Of a stretch of DNA of 20,178 bases, positions 1-7,476 are shown in pieces. The translations under genes were made by a program, and so were the position numbers. The notes beneath the pieces were generated by a model. That model saw only the letters and a program-made list of their open reading frames with translations. It did not search any database and was not told the DNA's origin. Source of the DNA: CAILZL01 sp035548495 (GTDB lineage Bacteria > Pseudomonadota > Gammaproteobacteria > Steroidobacterales > Steroidobacteraceae). How positions within the stretch are numbered: the first letter of the stretch is position 1; the number at the start of each line of letters is the position of its first letter. Where the stretch lies: NCBI GenBank assembly GCA_035548495.1, contig DASZSV010000002.1:1-20178 (forward strand), given 5' to 3'.

Positions 1-133
1 CGACGGACAACTCGCGGCCATTCAACGTGGCATCGCCCAGTCCGTAAACACCTCCTTCGCATTCCACTTTCAACGTCACAAAGTTGCGGCCGGGACTCGT
101 GATGATCACTTTTGCAGAAACTATTTTTGGCAT
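1..133 (-). CDS. manD: Mannonate dehydratase (RspA/ManD family), N-terminal part only
   Basis: This is the first 44 codons of an enolase-superfamily protein whose 3' end lies outside the window. The start reads MPKIVSAKVI, then GRNFVTLK, then GVYGLGDATLNGRE, which is the characteristic N-terminal capping-domain sequence of D-mannonate dehydratase / starvation-sensing protein RspA. The family removes water from D-mannonate to give 2-keto-3-deoxygluconate in cytoplasmic glucuronate catabolism. Some members act on D-gluconate or are nearly inactive, so the exact substrate is not proven by this fragment. The ATG at 133 is preceded by an AAGAA-like ribosome site. It lies downstream of a TonB-dependent receptor on the same strand, but the strong terminator at 190-219 lies between them, so it probably has its own promoter. 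The pairing suggests a uronic-acid uptake and use locus. Confidence 0.85.
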   Translation of the reverse strand, partial: MPKIVSAKVIITSPGRNFVTLKVECEGGVYGLGDATLNGRELSV

Positions 134-189
134 GGGTATTCTTGAAATTTCGACTCGATCAATAAAACAGAACCATCCGTCATGTTGAG

Positions 190-219
190 AAAAAAACGGC
201 GCTTCTTGCGAAGCGCCGT
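190..219 (-). terminator. Rho-independent terminator of the TonB-dependent receptor
   Basis: A perfect 10-bp stem (ACGGCGCTTC at 196-205 pairing with GAAGCGCCGT at 210-219) has a TTGC tetraloop. On the minus strand it is followed by a run of U residues (the A run at 190-196). It starts about 30 bp after the receptor stop codon and separates that gene from the mannonate dehydratase gene. Confidence 0.92.
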
Positions 220-249
220 AAAAATCGCCAGTTCCAAGAGTAGGGGCAA

Positions 250-3200
250 TCAGAACTTCTGGCGAAGACCTAGCATGTAGAAACTTCCAGGATTAGTCAT
301 ACCGTTTGCAACATTGGGAAACTCAAAATATGAGCGCTGCTTTGCCTTGAAGATATTTTGAATGTCGAAAGTGACTTCCGGTGCATTTGTCAGATGGAAT
401 ATCTTGCCCAGATCAAAGCTGGACGCAAAATCCCACTGACGATAGGCGTTGTTATAGATAAATGCATTGGATGAACTTGGTGGCAGCGTCAAGTCAACAA
501 CGCCATTGCCATTTTGCCCGCTGACATTTTCCGCATAGTAGACCTGCGAAATGCGTACACTTACGCCATCCTTTTCATAGTAGCCAGTCATATTAAATGT
601 ATGAGCGGGTACATTGGGCGCGAAGGCGGGGGCAGCTCCCGAACCGAATTGATCCACAATCGTGTAATTGGCACTGACACCAAAACCATGCAAGCCAATG
701 AAATCCAATGGTTGAACCCAATTAAACTCCACACCGTTAATCGTAAGCGGCCCCGTGGAATTGACTTGCTGGGTGACATTGATCGTGGCGCCTGACGCTC
801 CGCCACGCAAATCAAGCGCGATTTTCTGGGTTGGACCCAGTGAGTCATAAGTGATCCCGTATTGCGCCAGGAATGAAAATGGTTGCACTACGGTGCCAGA
901 GCGCGTGAATCCGGTCAGACGTTTTCTGAACGCTTGAATGCCAACATAGCCTTCCTGACCCGTGAAGATATCAAAACCAAAATCAAGATTTTCCGACAAG
1001 TAGGGCTTCAATGCAGAGTTACCAATCGAGGCATTTTGTGCCGAAGGATCGCTGAAGTTGACACCCGGCAACATGGCGCTGGGATCAGGTCTTGTCATTG
1101 TCTTGGACGCAGCGAACTTGATCTGCGTATTTTCAGAAGTCTCATACGCAACTTCCAATGACGGCAACACGTTGCTGTACGTGTTGGTAGTTGTCGCTTC
1201 GAAATTGACAATATTTGGATATCTTGAACCATCAGGCAGCTGGGCGGTAACTACCGGAGGACCCGGATCGGTTACCACTGTGTTACGCGGGTCGGAAATG
1301 GACACCACACCCTGAATGGTTTGCTTGGTTTGTACCCATCTCGCGCCAACCGTCCAGCGCAGATGCCTCTCATTAATCAGATTGTCGCCATTGAGCTCGG
1401 TGTAGAAGCCCGTTATTTTCTCGCCTATATAGCCGCCACTGGCGCCAGTATTGGTGCCGCCATTGCGAGGCTCCGCTGCATGAAATGCATAGTAGTTGGA
1501 ATCATTGGCAAAACGTTTCCAGTCGAGCGTAACAAAGCCTGCTGGACCTGGTTGCAGATAATTAGCAATCGCCGAATTGGGAATCAAGGATCCCTGCCAC
1601 ACCAGTGCAGGAGACCCAGCCGTGTAATTGGTGCCCAAACCGGGATACGTCGGATATCCGGCGCCCGGTGTCGCGGTCGCCAATCCCTGACAAGGCGGTT
1701 GACTGTTAGGACCGGGCAAAGATACGTTGGGATTATCGCCGCAAACTGCGTTTTGCCAGTTTTGACTGTTATCAGCACCTCTGATTAATCGATCCGCTTC
1801 ATCATAGGCAAAGCCCGACTTCCAGTTAATTGTCTCATTGCCAAAAGTGACATTGCCATGAACGCCCTTGGCATTGGCTTCGCGAAACTCGTCCTGAATA
1901 TTCACACGGCCACCGGCGCTGCCATTCCAACCAAAATTGGCTGGGTTATTGAAGTCAAAGGGCTGGCCGTTCTGCGTTCCCGTAAACGAAGGAATATCGC
2001 CATTATTGACGTAGTTCAAAGTCAATCCGGAACCAAGCACAGTGTCCACAAGAACACTGGGTACTTCTCTATGGAAAGTTCCGTGGCTCTTGTTGGCCTG
2101 CAAATCCACTTTCAGAAGATCAGAAATCTTCCATTCCACACCCGGGTTGATATTGAAGAACTTGGTGTCTTCAGTATAAGGACGGAATTCCAGATTCACC
2201 TGCGCGTTGGCATATTGACCACTGGTGACAACACAACCATTGCTGCAGTCAGCGCGATCGACCGTGGTGTTGAGCGGAATGGAAGAGCCACTGCGTCCGA
2301 TCCAGCTTAAATCGATACGATTCCAGTTGTTATGCTTGCGGCCAAACAGAGTATCAACAAACACGCTCAAGTTGTCGCTGGGATGCCATTCCAATGAAAC
2401 AACTGCGTTGATGCGCTGCTGCTTGCCTTCGACATTGACATTGCGCCCGAGGCGGGGAACCAACGCGTTATCGATTTGCTGAACGGATGTTAACGACGGA
2501 TTGTTTGCCATTAGAAAAGCTTGATCAATGGTCGCGCCAGTTGTTAATCCATTGCCGGCACCCGCAGGCACCGTGGCAGGAATAGTCCAGTTACCGCTGC
2601 CCGTTGAATTACAAGGACTCAGCGTACCGCACTGCGCGGCCGACAATCCCGCATTGGTCCATCCAATGGTTTCATAAGAACTTACATTGACCTGGTTCTG
2701 CAATCCCGCCAGTCCAACCAATACACCGAAATTTCCCCAGGTATCACTGGCGACAATCGTTCCGCGTTCACCGACTTTGTTGGCGGCACTCATCTTGGTG
2801 CCCTGCAGTGAAACCGATACGTGGCGGCCTGGATTATCAAATGGACGCAGCTGACGCATGTTGATGGCGCCTGAGACACCGCCTTCAATCATGCTGGCAT
2901 CTGGAGTTTTTGCGACAGTCAGCTGGGTAAAGAACTGTGTTGGCATCATGTCCAGATCGACCTGACGGTTCTGGTTCTGCCCATCGTCCGTGGATGAGGC
3001 CACGGAAACAGGTGCGCCATTCATCAATACCTTGGTAAAGCTGGTGCCGAGACCACGAATGGATACTTGAACACCCTCACCAAACATGTCGCGGGAAATG
3101 TTGATGCCAGGAATGCGGTTAAACGACTCAGCAGCATTACTGTCAGGAAACTTGCCCATGTCTTCGGCAAAAATGCCGTCGGCAAATCCGATCGATTCCT

Positions 3201-3393
3201 TCTTGAAATTGGTCGAATCCGACAGACTCTTGCGATAACCAGTAACCACCAGTTCTTCAAGACCATCGTCGCTGGCAGTACTGGTACCAGATTTGTCCGC
3301 GCTTTGCGCGAACGCGCCGGATGACAATATCGCAGCTACACATATGCTCAAATAGTCACTCTTCTTTTGAAGAAATTTCTTGCCCGATTGCAT
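250..3393 (-). CDS. TonB-dependent outer-membrane receptor, carbohydrate-type
   Basis: A 1047-residue outer-membrane receptor. Residues 1-29 are a signal peptide ending SGAFA, and the TonB-box-like EELVVTGYR is at 46-54. The plug follows, with the pattern AEDMGKFPDSNAAESFNRIPGI and then a VSIRGLG segment. This pattern is typical of the long receptors that Xanthomonas, Caulobacter and relatives use to import oligosaccharides. The C-terminus ends LRQKF with a final phenylalanine, the usual beta-barrel assembly signal. The start is supported by a GGGGG ribosome site 7 bases upstream of the ATG. Family knowledge: TonB/ExbBD energy drives periplasmic entry of the ligand. Inferred from the neighbouring mannonate dehydratase: the ligand may be a uronic-acid-containing glycan. 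Two palindromic operator candidates lie upstream, and a terminator closes the gene. No transporter or hydrolase gene is visible in this window to confirm the substrate. Confidence 0.95.
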   Translation of the reverse strand: MQSGKKFLQKKSDYLSICVAAILSSGAFAQSADKSGTSTASDDGLEELVVTGYRKSLSDSTNFKKESIGFADGIFAEDMGKFPDSNAAESFNRIPGINISRDMFGEGVQVSIRGLGTSFTKVLMNGAPVSVASSTDDGQNQNRQVDLDMMPTQFFTQLTVAKTPDASMIEGGVSGAINMRQLRPFDNPGRHVSVSLQGTKMSAANKVGERGTIVASDTWGNFGVLVGLAGLQNQVNVSSYETIGWTNAGLSAAQCGTLSPCNSTGSGNWTIPATVPAGAGNGLTTGATIDQAFLMANNPSLTSVQQIDNALVPRLGRNVNVEGKQQRINAVVSLEWHPSDNLSVFVDTLFGRKHNNWNRIDLSWIGRSGSSIPLNTTVDRADCSNGCVVTSGQYANAQVNLEFRPYTEDTKFFNINPGVEWKISDLLKVDLQANKSHGTFHREVPSVLVDTVLGSGLTLNYVNNGDIPSFTGTQNGQPFDFNNPANFGWNGSAGGRVNIQDEFREANAKGVHGNVTFGNETINWKSGFAYDEADRLIRGADNSQNWQNAVCGDNPNVSLPGPNSQPPCQGLATATPGAGYPTYPGLGTNYTAGSPALVWQGSLIPNSAIANYLQPGPAGFVTLDWKRFANDSNYYAFHAAEPRNGGTNTGASGGYIGEKITGFYTELNGDNLINERHLRWTVGARWVQTKQTIQGVVSISDPRNTVVTDPGPPVVTAQLPDGSRYPNIVNFEATTTNTYSNVLPSLEVAYETSENTQIKFAASKTMTRPDPSAMLPGVNFSDPSAQNASIGNSALKPYLSENLDFGFDIFTGQEGYVGIQAFRKRLTGFTRSGTVVQPFSFLAQYGITYDSLGPTQKIALDLRGGASGATINVTQQVNSTGPLTINGVEFNWVQPLDFIGLHGFGVSANYTIVDQFGSGAAPAFAPNVPAHTFNMTGYYEKDGVSVRISQVYYAENVSGQNGNGVVDLTLPPSSSNAFIYNNAYRQWDFASSFDLGKIFHLTNAPEVTFDIQNIFKAKQRSYFEFPNVANGMTNPGSFYMLGLRQKF

Positions 3394-3449
3394 GACAACC
3401 CCCTTAGTTAAAGTTAATTACCCACTTTCGTCTCGCACCAAACAGTGAA

Positions 3450-3465
3450 ATGACACCGGTGTCAT
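3450..3465. promoter_or_regulatory. Operator candidate 1: perfect 16-bp palindrome
   Basis: ATGACACCGGTGTCAT reads identically on both strands and has a central CG step, as LacI-family operators do. It lies 57 bp upstream of the receptor start, just downstream of a possible promoter, where a repressor would block transcription. The regulator is not in the window, so the family assignment is inference. Confidence 0.7.
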
Positions 3466-3722
3466 CTCTTCACAAATTACAACTGCATTCCGGCATGGAT
3501 AAACCTTGTCAATTCTTGAATTACCGATCGCACAGAAAAGCCTGTTTTTTATGGCCCATTTTCATCAATTCGCTGCACCATTAATGTCAAGCCAACCCCA
3601 TATCAAATTCACCAGCATTACCACGCTAATTTCTACTTCGATCTGAAATTAACCAGGTAACAGAACTATTAACCTTATAAGTCAAATACTTGAACATCTA
3701 CATCATTCAATCTTCGTGTTCT

Positions 3723-3738
3723 ATGATACCGGTGTCTT
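3723..3738. promoter_or_regulatory. Operator candidate 2: 14/16 copy of the palindrome
   Basis: ATGATACCGGTGTCTT differs from operator 1 at two positions and keeps the central ACCGGTGTC core. The centre-to-centre distance is 273 bp, very close to 26 turns of B-DNA, which would suit a looping repressor. Auxiliary-operator function is inference. Confidence 0.5.
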
Positions 3739-3989
3739 TTCGAATCCAAAAAAAATGGCCTCGAAGACAAATTAACTTCCCTTGCTTTGATTTGGAACAA
3801 ACTGCGATCAATACCTTTTTGCAAGGCTTTTAGCCCATCCCGAATTAGTGTTTTTACTGTATCGCTGAACAGAATTAGTGACAAATATATAATATGTATT
3901 ACATATATATTGTTTTTGGCATCGACTCAGCGAAACCGGTTTTGTCGGCAGGCAGGTTTGATGGCTACGCGTTAGCCGTTTCCAAAGGA

Positions 3990-4013
3990 CTGCCGTACCG
4001 GTTGATACGGCAG
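3990..4013. other. Hairpin downstream of the psiF-like gene
   Basis: A perfect 8-bp inverted repeat (CTGCCGTA and TACGGCAG) with an 8-base loop lies 27 bp after the psiF stop codon. No U-tract follows on either strand, so it is at best a weak terminator or a 3'-end protecting structure. Confidence 0.35.
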
Positions 4014-4040
4014 CATGTAAAAAATTCGCGGTAGAGAGCT

Positions 4041-4355
4041 TCAGTTCGCAGGCTTGTTCGACAAACACTTTTTCATGAAGTCCTTGCGATCATTGCCTTT
4101 CAATCCCTTGGCGGCGGCATCCGCGTTACAGGTTTTCATTTTCTCCTGTTGTGTGGGCTTGGCTGCTGTTGCATCACTCGCGGGTTTGGCGCTGAGACAT
4201 GTTTTCATGAATGTCTTGCGCTCTTCGCCCTTCAACTGCTTTTGTGCTGCTTCTGCATTGCAGGATTTCATCTTGTCCTGCTGCGACCCGGCGTGAGCCG
4301 GCAACGCACCTATCATCAACATACCAACGGCGACGATCAGCATTTTCTTGAACAT
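4041..4355 (-). CDS. psiF: PsiF-repeat periplasmic protein
   Basis: A 104-residue exported protein starting MFKKMLIVAV, with a signal peptide ending PAHA. The mature part consists of two copies of the PsiF repeat, each with the pattern QQ(D/E)KMK(S/T)CNA(E/D)AA...LKG...RK.FMK.CLS, joined by an alanine/proline-rich linker. Each repeat carries two cysteines that probably form a disulfide. The family is named after the E. coli phosphate-starvation-inducible PsiF, whose biochemical role is unknown. The start was placed at the second methionine of the reading frame because GGAGG sits five bases upstream of it. A longer form from 4385 would put ten residues before the signal peptide. It follows the hydrolase gene on the same strand after 91 bp and may have its own promoter. 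No pho box was recognised. Confidence 0.88.
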   Translation of the reverse strand: MFKKMLIVAVGMLMIGALPAHAGSQQDKMKSCNAEAAQKQLKGEERKTFMKTCLSAKPASDATAAKPTQQEKMKTCNADAAAKGLKGNDRKDFMKKCLSNKPAN

Positions 4356-4446
4356 ACAAACCTCCACTTGACACGTGACAATCAATCAGCTTTCAACGCA
4401 ACACGGATGATGATTCTGTCATGTCCCGGAAGAACGCACATGCATA

Positions 4447-5391
4447 TCATCGTGGCCACCGGTTCATGCCGGACACCGCAGAAGCAGTAACCGCATTTGC
4501 ATCAATGAATGACTTGATGTCTTTCATCACCGGGGGTTCACGGTTCCTCAGGAACGAGAATGCGGCAATGAGATCGCTATGCGTTGCATGCTCGAAGTAT
4601 TCTGCATGCACCCGGCCACCCGCCGATTTCATCATTTCATACAACCGGCGTGTGTTGGTGGGCGCCACCGTGTGATCCTGCAATCCTTGCAACAACAGCA
4701 AGGGCGGTGCATCAGCGCGAACATAGTTGACGGGCTGCGACGCGGCGAAGCGTTCGGGCGGTCCGAACAAATCATTCATGTAAGGATAAGTGAATGGCAG
4801 AAAGTCATAAGGTCCGGCGAGTCCGACGACACCGCTCAACCAACCTGCGTCGCCACCGGCCTGTTGCATGTATTCCTTGTCCAGCGCCAGCATGACGGCA
4901 ATATGCGCACCAGCGGAATGCCCAATCAGATAGATGCGGCCTGAATCGCCATTCCATTCACTTGCATGTGCGTGCACCCACACGATGGCACGTGCCACGT
5001 CCTGAATGAACACCGGCGATTTAACGTGTGGATACAGGCCGTAATTCGGCAGCACGGCAACATAGCCCTGCTCCGCAAGCGCAGCACCGACAAATTTGTA
5101 TTGCGCTTTGTCACCGCTGTTCCAGCCGCCACCGTGAACAAAAATCACCACGGGAACTTTGTCGCGCAATCCCTCAGGAATATATACATCAAGTTTGTTG
5201 CGCGGGCGATTTGCATAAGAAAGATCTTTGAGCTGCGAGTACCTGCCAAAGGCAGCAGGTGTATTCGCTACCAGAAAGGTGAGACTGGAACATGCACTCA
5301 GCATCACACACAATGCGGCCAGCAATAACCATGTATATCCCTCGCGCATGCGCCGGAAAGAATGTGAAGATGCAGCACCATGGAATAACAC
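4447..5391 (-). CDS. Alpha/beta hydrolase (carboxylesterase type), probable lipoprotein
   Basis: A 314-residue serine hydrolase of the BD-FAE / kynurenine-formamidase-like esterase group. The oxyanion motif HGGGW is at 86-90, the nucleophile elbow GHSAG is at 157-161 (Ser159), and the likely acid and base are Asp239 (LQGLQDHTVAP) and His271 (HATHSD). A hydrophobic segment ends in the lipobox LSAC with Cys34, so the enzyme is probably anchored to the envelope. The start is uncertain. Neither ATG 5391 nor ATG 5349 (MREGYTW, which gives a shorter signal peptide) has a clear ribosome site, so the longer form is given. It begins 15 bp after the diguanylate cyclase and is probably cotranscribed with it. 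The natural ester substrate cannot be told from the sequence. Confidence 0.85.
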   Translation of the reverse strand: MLFHGAASSHSFRRMREGYTWLLLAALCVMLSACSSLTFLVANTPAAFGRYSQLKDLSYANRPRNKLDVYIPEGLRDKVPVVIFVHGGGWNSGDKAQYKFVGAALAEQGYVAVLPNYGLYPHVKSPVFIQDVARAIVWVHAHASEWNGDSGRIYLIGHSAGAHIAVMLALDKEYMQQAGGDAGWLSGVVGLAGPYDFLPFTYPYMNDLFGPPERFAASQPVNYVRADAPPLLLLQGLQDHTVAPTNTRRLYEMMKSAGGRVHAEYFEHATHSDLIAAFSFLRNREPPVMKDIKSFIDANAVTASAVSGMNRWPR

Positions 5392-5406
5392 GATGATGAA
5401 GCAACC

Positions 5407-6306
5407 TCAGCTTTCCACCCGGTTGCGTCCATTGTGCTTGGCCGCATACAACTTTTCATCCGCTGCCCGATACATATCCATCGGCATCATGCCGGCACTC
5501 CATTGCGCAACACCGACGGAAATGGTGACCCTGATCTGCCGTTCATCGGCAGCAAACACACAACTTTCCGCCAGCGCCCGCAATCCTTCAGCGAAACTTG
5601 CCGCACCGTCCAGCGACGTGTCCGGCAGGAGGATGCAGAACTCTTCACCACCATAACGGCCAAGACGGTCACTGGGCCGCATGCGCTTGGTCATTGCGGA
5701 AGCCAGTCCCCGCAGCACCGAATCGCCGGCAAGATGACCGTATTCATCATTGATCTTCTTGAAGTGATCAATGTCCAGCAGCAACACCGCCAGTGGACGC
5801 GGGCTGCGCTGACAACGCTGAATTTCTTCGCTGAGCAACTTGTCGAGTTGCTGGCGATTGCACAGGTTGGTCAGGCCGTCCGTTACCGCCATGCGAAAAA
5901 TCATGTCGTGATACTGGGCTTCAACATCCACGCCCGACAGATACTTGAATATCGTGTCGCCTACTTTGAGCAAGTCACCACGATTCAGGCGGCGCTCACT
6001 GAGCAAACGGCTTTCATCATTGACGTAAGTGCCATTGGTGGAATTCAAATCCACGACAAAGGCTTCGTTGTCGCGCAATTCAAGCCGCGTATGACGTCGC
6101 GATACGGCGTCGCTCATCAGTACAATGTCATTGTCGCGCCCGCGACCAATGGTCAACGAGGTTTTCTCAAAGACGTAACGCCGTCCGATTTCGGACTGCA
6201 ATCCCGCATGCAACACCACCAGACATGCCTGTCCCGGCGTGGCGGAATCGACCAGATGACCGCCGGTACGTGCAATGCGGGTTTTTGCCAATTCGTCGGA
6301 ATGCAT
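5407..6306 (-). CDS. FHA-domain diguanylate cyclase (GGDEF)
   Basis: A 299-residue cytoplasmic protein with an N-terminal forkhead-associated domain (about 28-121: IGRGRDNDIVL, SRRHTRLE, LNSTNGTYVND) and a C-terminal GGDEF domain (about 130-299). The FHA domain is expected to read a phosphothreonine on a partner. The GGDEF domain makes cyclic di-GMP from two GTP. The catalytic loop is GGEEF at 219-223, and the metal-binding LLLDIDHFKKIND is intact. The RPSD at 210-213, five residues before the loop, is the product-inhibition I-site. An active, feedback-controlled cyclase is therefore expected. It starts 13 bp after rlmH and probably belongs to the holA-rlmH transcript. The ribosome site is weak. 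No kinase or phosphatase partner is visible nearby. Confidence 0.94.
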   Translation of the reverse strand: MHSDELAKTRIARTGGHLVDSATPGQACLVVLHAGLQSEIGRRYVFEKTSLTIGRGRDNDIVLMSDAVSRRHTRLELRDNEAFVVDLNSTNGTYVNDESRLLSERRLNRGDLLKVGDTIFKYLSGVDVEAQYHDMIFRMAVTDGLTNLCNRQQLDKLLSEEIQRCQRSPRPLAVLLLDIDHFKKINDEYGHLAGDSVLRGLASAMTKRMRPSDRLGRYGGEEFCILLPDTSLDGAASFAEGLRALAESCVFAADERQIRVTISVGVAQWSAGMMPMDMYRAADEKLYAAKHNGRNRVES

Positions 6307-6319
6307 TCGTTATGATTGA

Positions 6320-6793
6320 TCAGGCACGGTGATAAGGATGCTGCTTGATAACGCTGACCGCCCTGTACAGCGCTTCCGCAACAATAACGCGCACCAGCGC
6401 ATGCGGCAAGGTGAGTGATGACAATGACCAGCGCAGATCAGCCCGCGCATCCACTGATGGTGCAATGCCATCCGGTCCACCGATGCAAAACGCCACATGA
6501 CGGCCATCGCGGGCGCGTTGTTGCAGAAACTGTGCAAGCTCTCCGGTGCTCAGCGATTTGCCGGTAACCTGTAACGCCACCACATACGGCTGTCCCATTG
6601 CATTGATACTGGCCAGCATGCGTTCGCCTTCTTTTTCCGTGGCTCGTGCTGCATCACCGCCATTGCGCTGGCCAAGGGGAATTTCCACCAGTTCCAGTCT
6701 GTAGTCGTGAGTAAAACGCTTGGCATATTCGTTATAGCCTTGCACCACCCACTCCGGCATCCGGGTTCCCGCTGCAATCAGGCGCAGATTCAT
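6320..6793 (-). CDS. rlmH: 23S rRNA pseudouridine-1915 N3-methyltransferase RlmH
   Basis: A 157-residue SPOUT methyltransferase of the usual length (about 155). RlmH methylates N3 of pseudouridine 1915 in helix 69 of 23S rRNA in the assembled 70S ribosome, using S-adenosylmethionine. Visible family marks are the start MNLRLIAAGT, FCIGGPDGI at 102-110 (cofactor knot), SLSSLTLPH at 123-131 and the terminal HPYHR at 152-156. It follows rsfS after 30 bp, the standard order in Gammaproteobacteria. What comes after it is less standard: a diguanylate cyclase instead of the cell-wall genes mrdA/mrdB found in E. coli. Confidence 0.97.
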   Translation of the reverse strand: MNLRLIAAGTRMPEWVVQGYNEYAKRFTHDYRLELVEIPLGQRNGGDAARATEKEGERMLASINAMGQPYVVALQVTGKSLSTGELAQFLQQRARDGRHVAFCIGGPDGIAPSVDARADLRWSLSSLTLPHALVRVIVAEALYRAVSVIKQHPYHRA

Positions 6794-6823
6794 GCTGCCA
6801 TCAACCTGAAGTGGCGCGGGAGT

Positions 6824-7420
6824 TCAAGCGGAATTCATCGCGGCTTCACGCCGCGCAGCGCTGATGTCCCAGAGATTCTCCAGGCGATAGAATTCGCGCA
6901 CGCGCGGCAACATGACATGCACGATGATGTCCTGCAAATCCACCAGCGCCCATTCACCATCGCGTTCACCTTCCACGCCCATGGGACGATAGCCGGCTTT
7001 CTTTGCTGCCATCACCACATTATCGGCGATGGACCGCACGTGACGATCGGAGTTGCCACTGGCAATCACCATGTTGTCGGCAACGTCAGTGAGTCCGCGC
7101 ACATCCAGCACCGTGACATTCACGGCCTTCATGTCGGCAAGCGCGGTTTCAACCAGTTGCAACAATGCGGATTTCGGTGCAGATGGCGCCGCGACGGATG
7201 CCGGCTGTGAAAATGCAGCTGCAACCTTCTTCTTCGCTGCCTTTTTTACTGCCGGCTTTTTAACTGCGGTCTTCTTCAGTGCAGCACGCCTGCCTGCAGA
7301 AACCTTCTTTTTTGCCGTATTTTTTCCGGCTTTTTTCGCCGCTTTCCCCGCAACGGTTTTGCCCGCAGCACGTTTGACAGTCTTGCGTTTGCCCGGACGT
7401 GCGGAAGATGTTTTTGCCAT
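6824..7420 (-). CDS. rsfS: Ribosomal silencing factor RsfS with histone-H1-like N-terminal tail
   Basis: A 198-residue protein. Residues 84-184 are the RsfS/Iojap domain, with NVTVLDV, TDVADNMVIASG, a version of the GVEG.RDGEWALVDLQDIIVHVM block, and REFYRLENLW. RsfS binds ribosomal protein L14 and blocks joining of the subunits during starvation. Residues 1-68 are a low-complexity tail of Lys, Arg, Ala, Val and Thr with 26 basic and no acidic residues, resembling a histone H1 tail. Typical RsfS proteins are only about 105-130 residues long and lack this. The start at 7420 is fixed by AGAGG five bases upstream of the ATG. A longer reading frame to 7462 has no such site. It sits between nadD (56 bp upstream) and rlmH in the conserved order. 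Confidence 0.94.
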   Translation of the reverse strand: MAKTSSARPGKRKTVKRAAGKTVAGKAAKKAGKNTAKKKVSAGRRAALKKTAVKKPAVKKAAKKKVAAAFSQPASVAAPSAPKSALLQLVETALADMKAVNVTVLDVRGLTDVADNMVIASGNSDRHVRSIADNVVMAAKKAGYRPMGVEGERDGEWALVDLQDIIVHVMLPRVREFYRLENLWDISAARREAAMNSA

Positions 7421-7476
7421 GCGAACCTCTGTTACCCCTGTGTACGATGTGTAATCAAACAATAATCATCAGAAAA

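Larger units (their letters stand above)
3394..4040. other. Gene-free 647-bp leader between receptor and psiF
   Basis: I see no convincing gene here. It holds the two operator-like palindromes (listed separately) and the hairpin at 3990-4013. A possible minus-strand promoter has TTGACA at 3507-3512 and a poor AATGCA at 3484-3489 with 17-bp spacing. That would put transcription start just upstream of the first palindrome. It also contains a 9-bp direct repeat GAATTAGTG (3842-3850 and 3872-3880) and a very AT-rich stretch at 3881-3912 that includes the small palindrome ATATGTATTACATAT. The length is unusual for a simple promoter region. Confidence 0.6.

Noticed and set aside
514..3324. Several plus-strand open frames opposite the long receptor
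   Set aside because: They are shadows of a strongly supported gene, with no ribosome sites or recognisable domains.
3888..3893. Perfect TATAAT on the plus strand
   Set aside because: The sequence 17 bp upstream is a poor -35 and no plus-strand gene follows; it lies in an AT-rich patch.
7053..7454. Plus-strand frame rich in Phe and Ala opposite rsfS
   Set aside because: It is the mirror of the Lys/Ala-rich tail of RsfS (AAG/AAA codons read backwards as CTT/TTT); it has no ribosome site or family.
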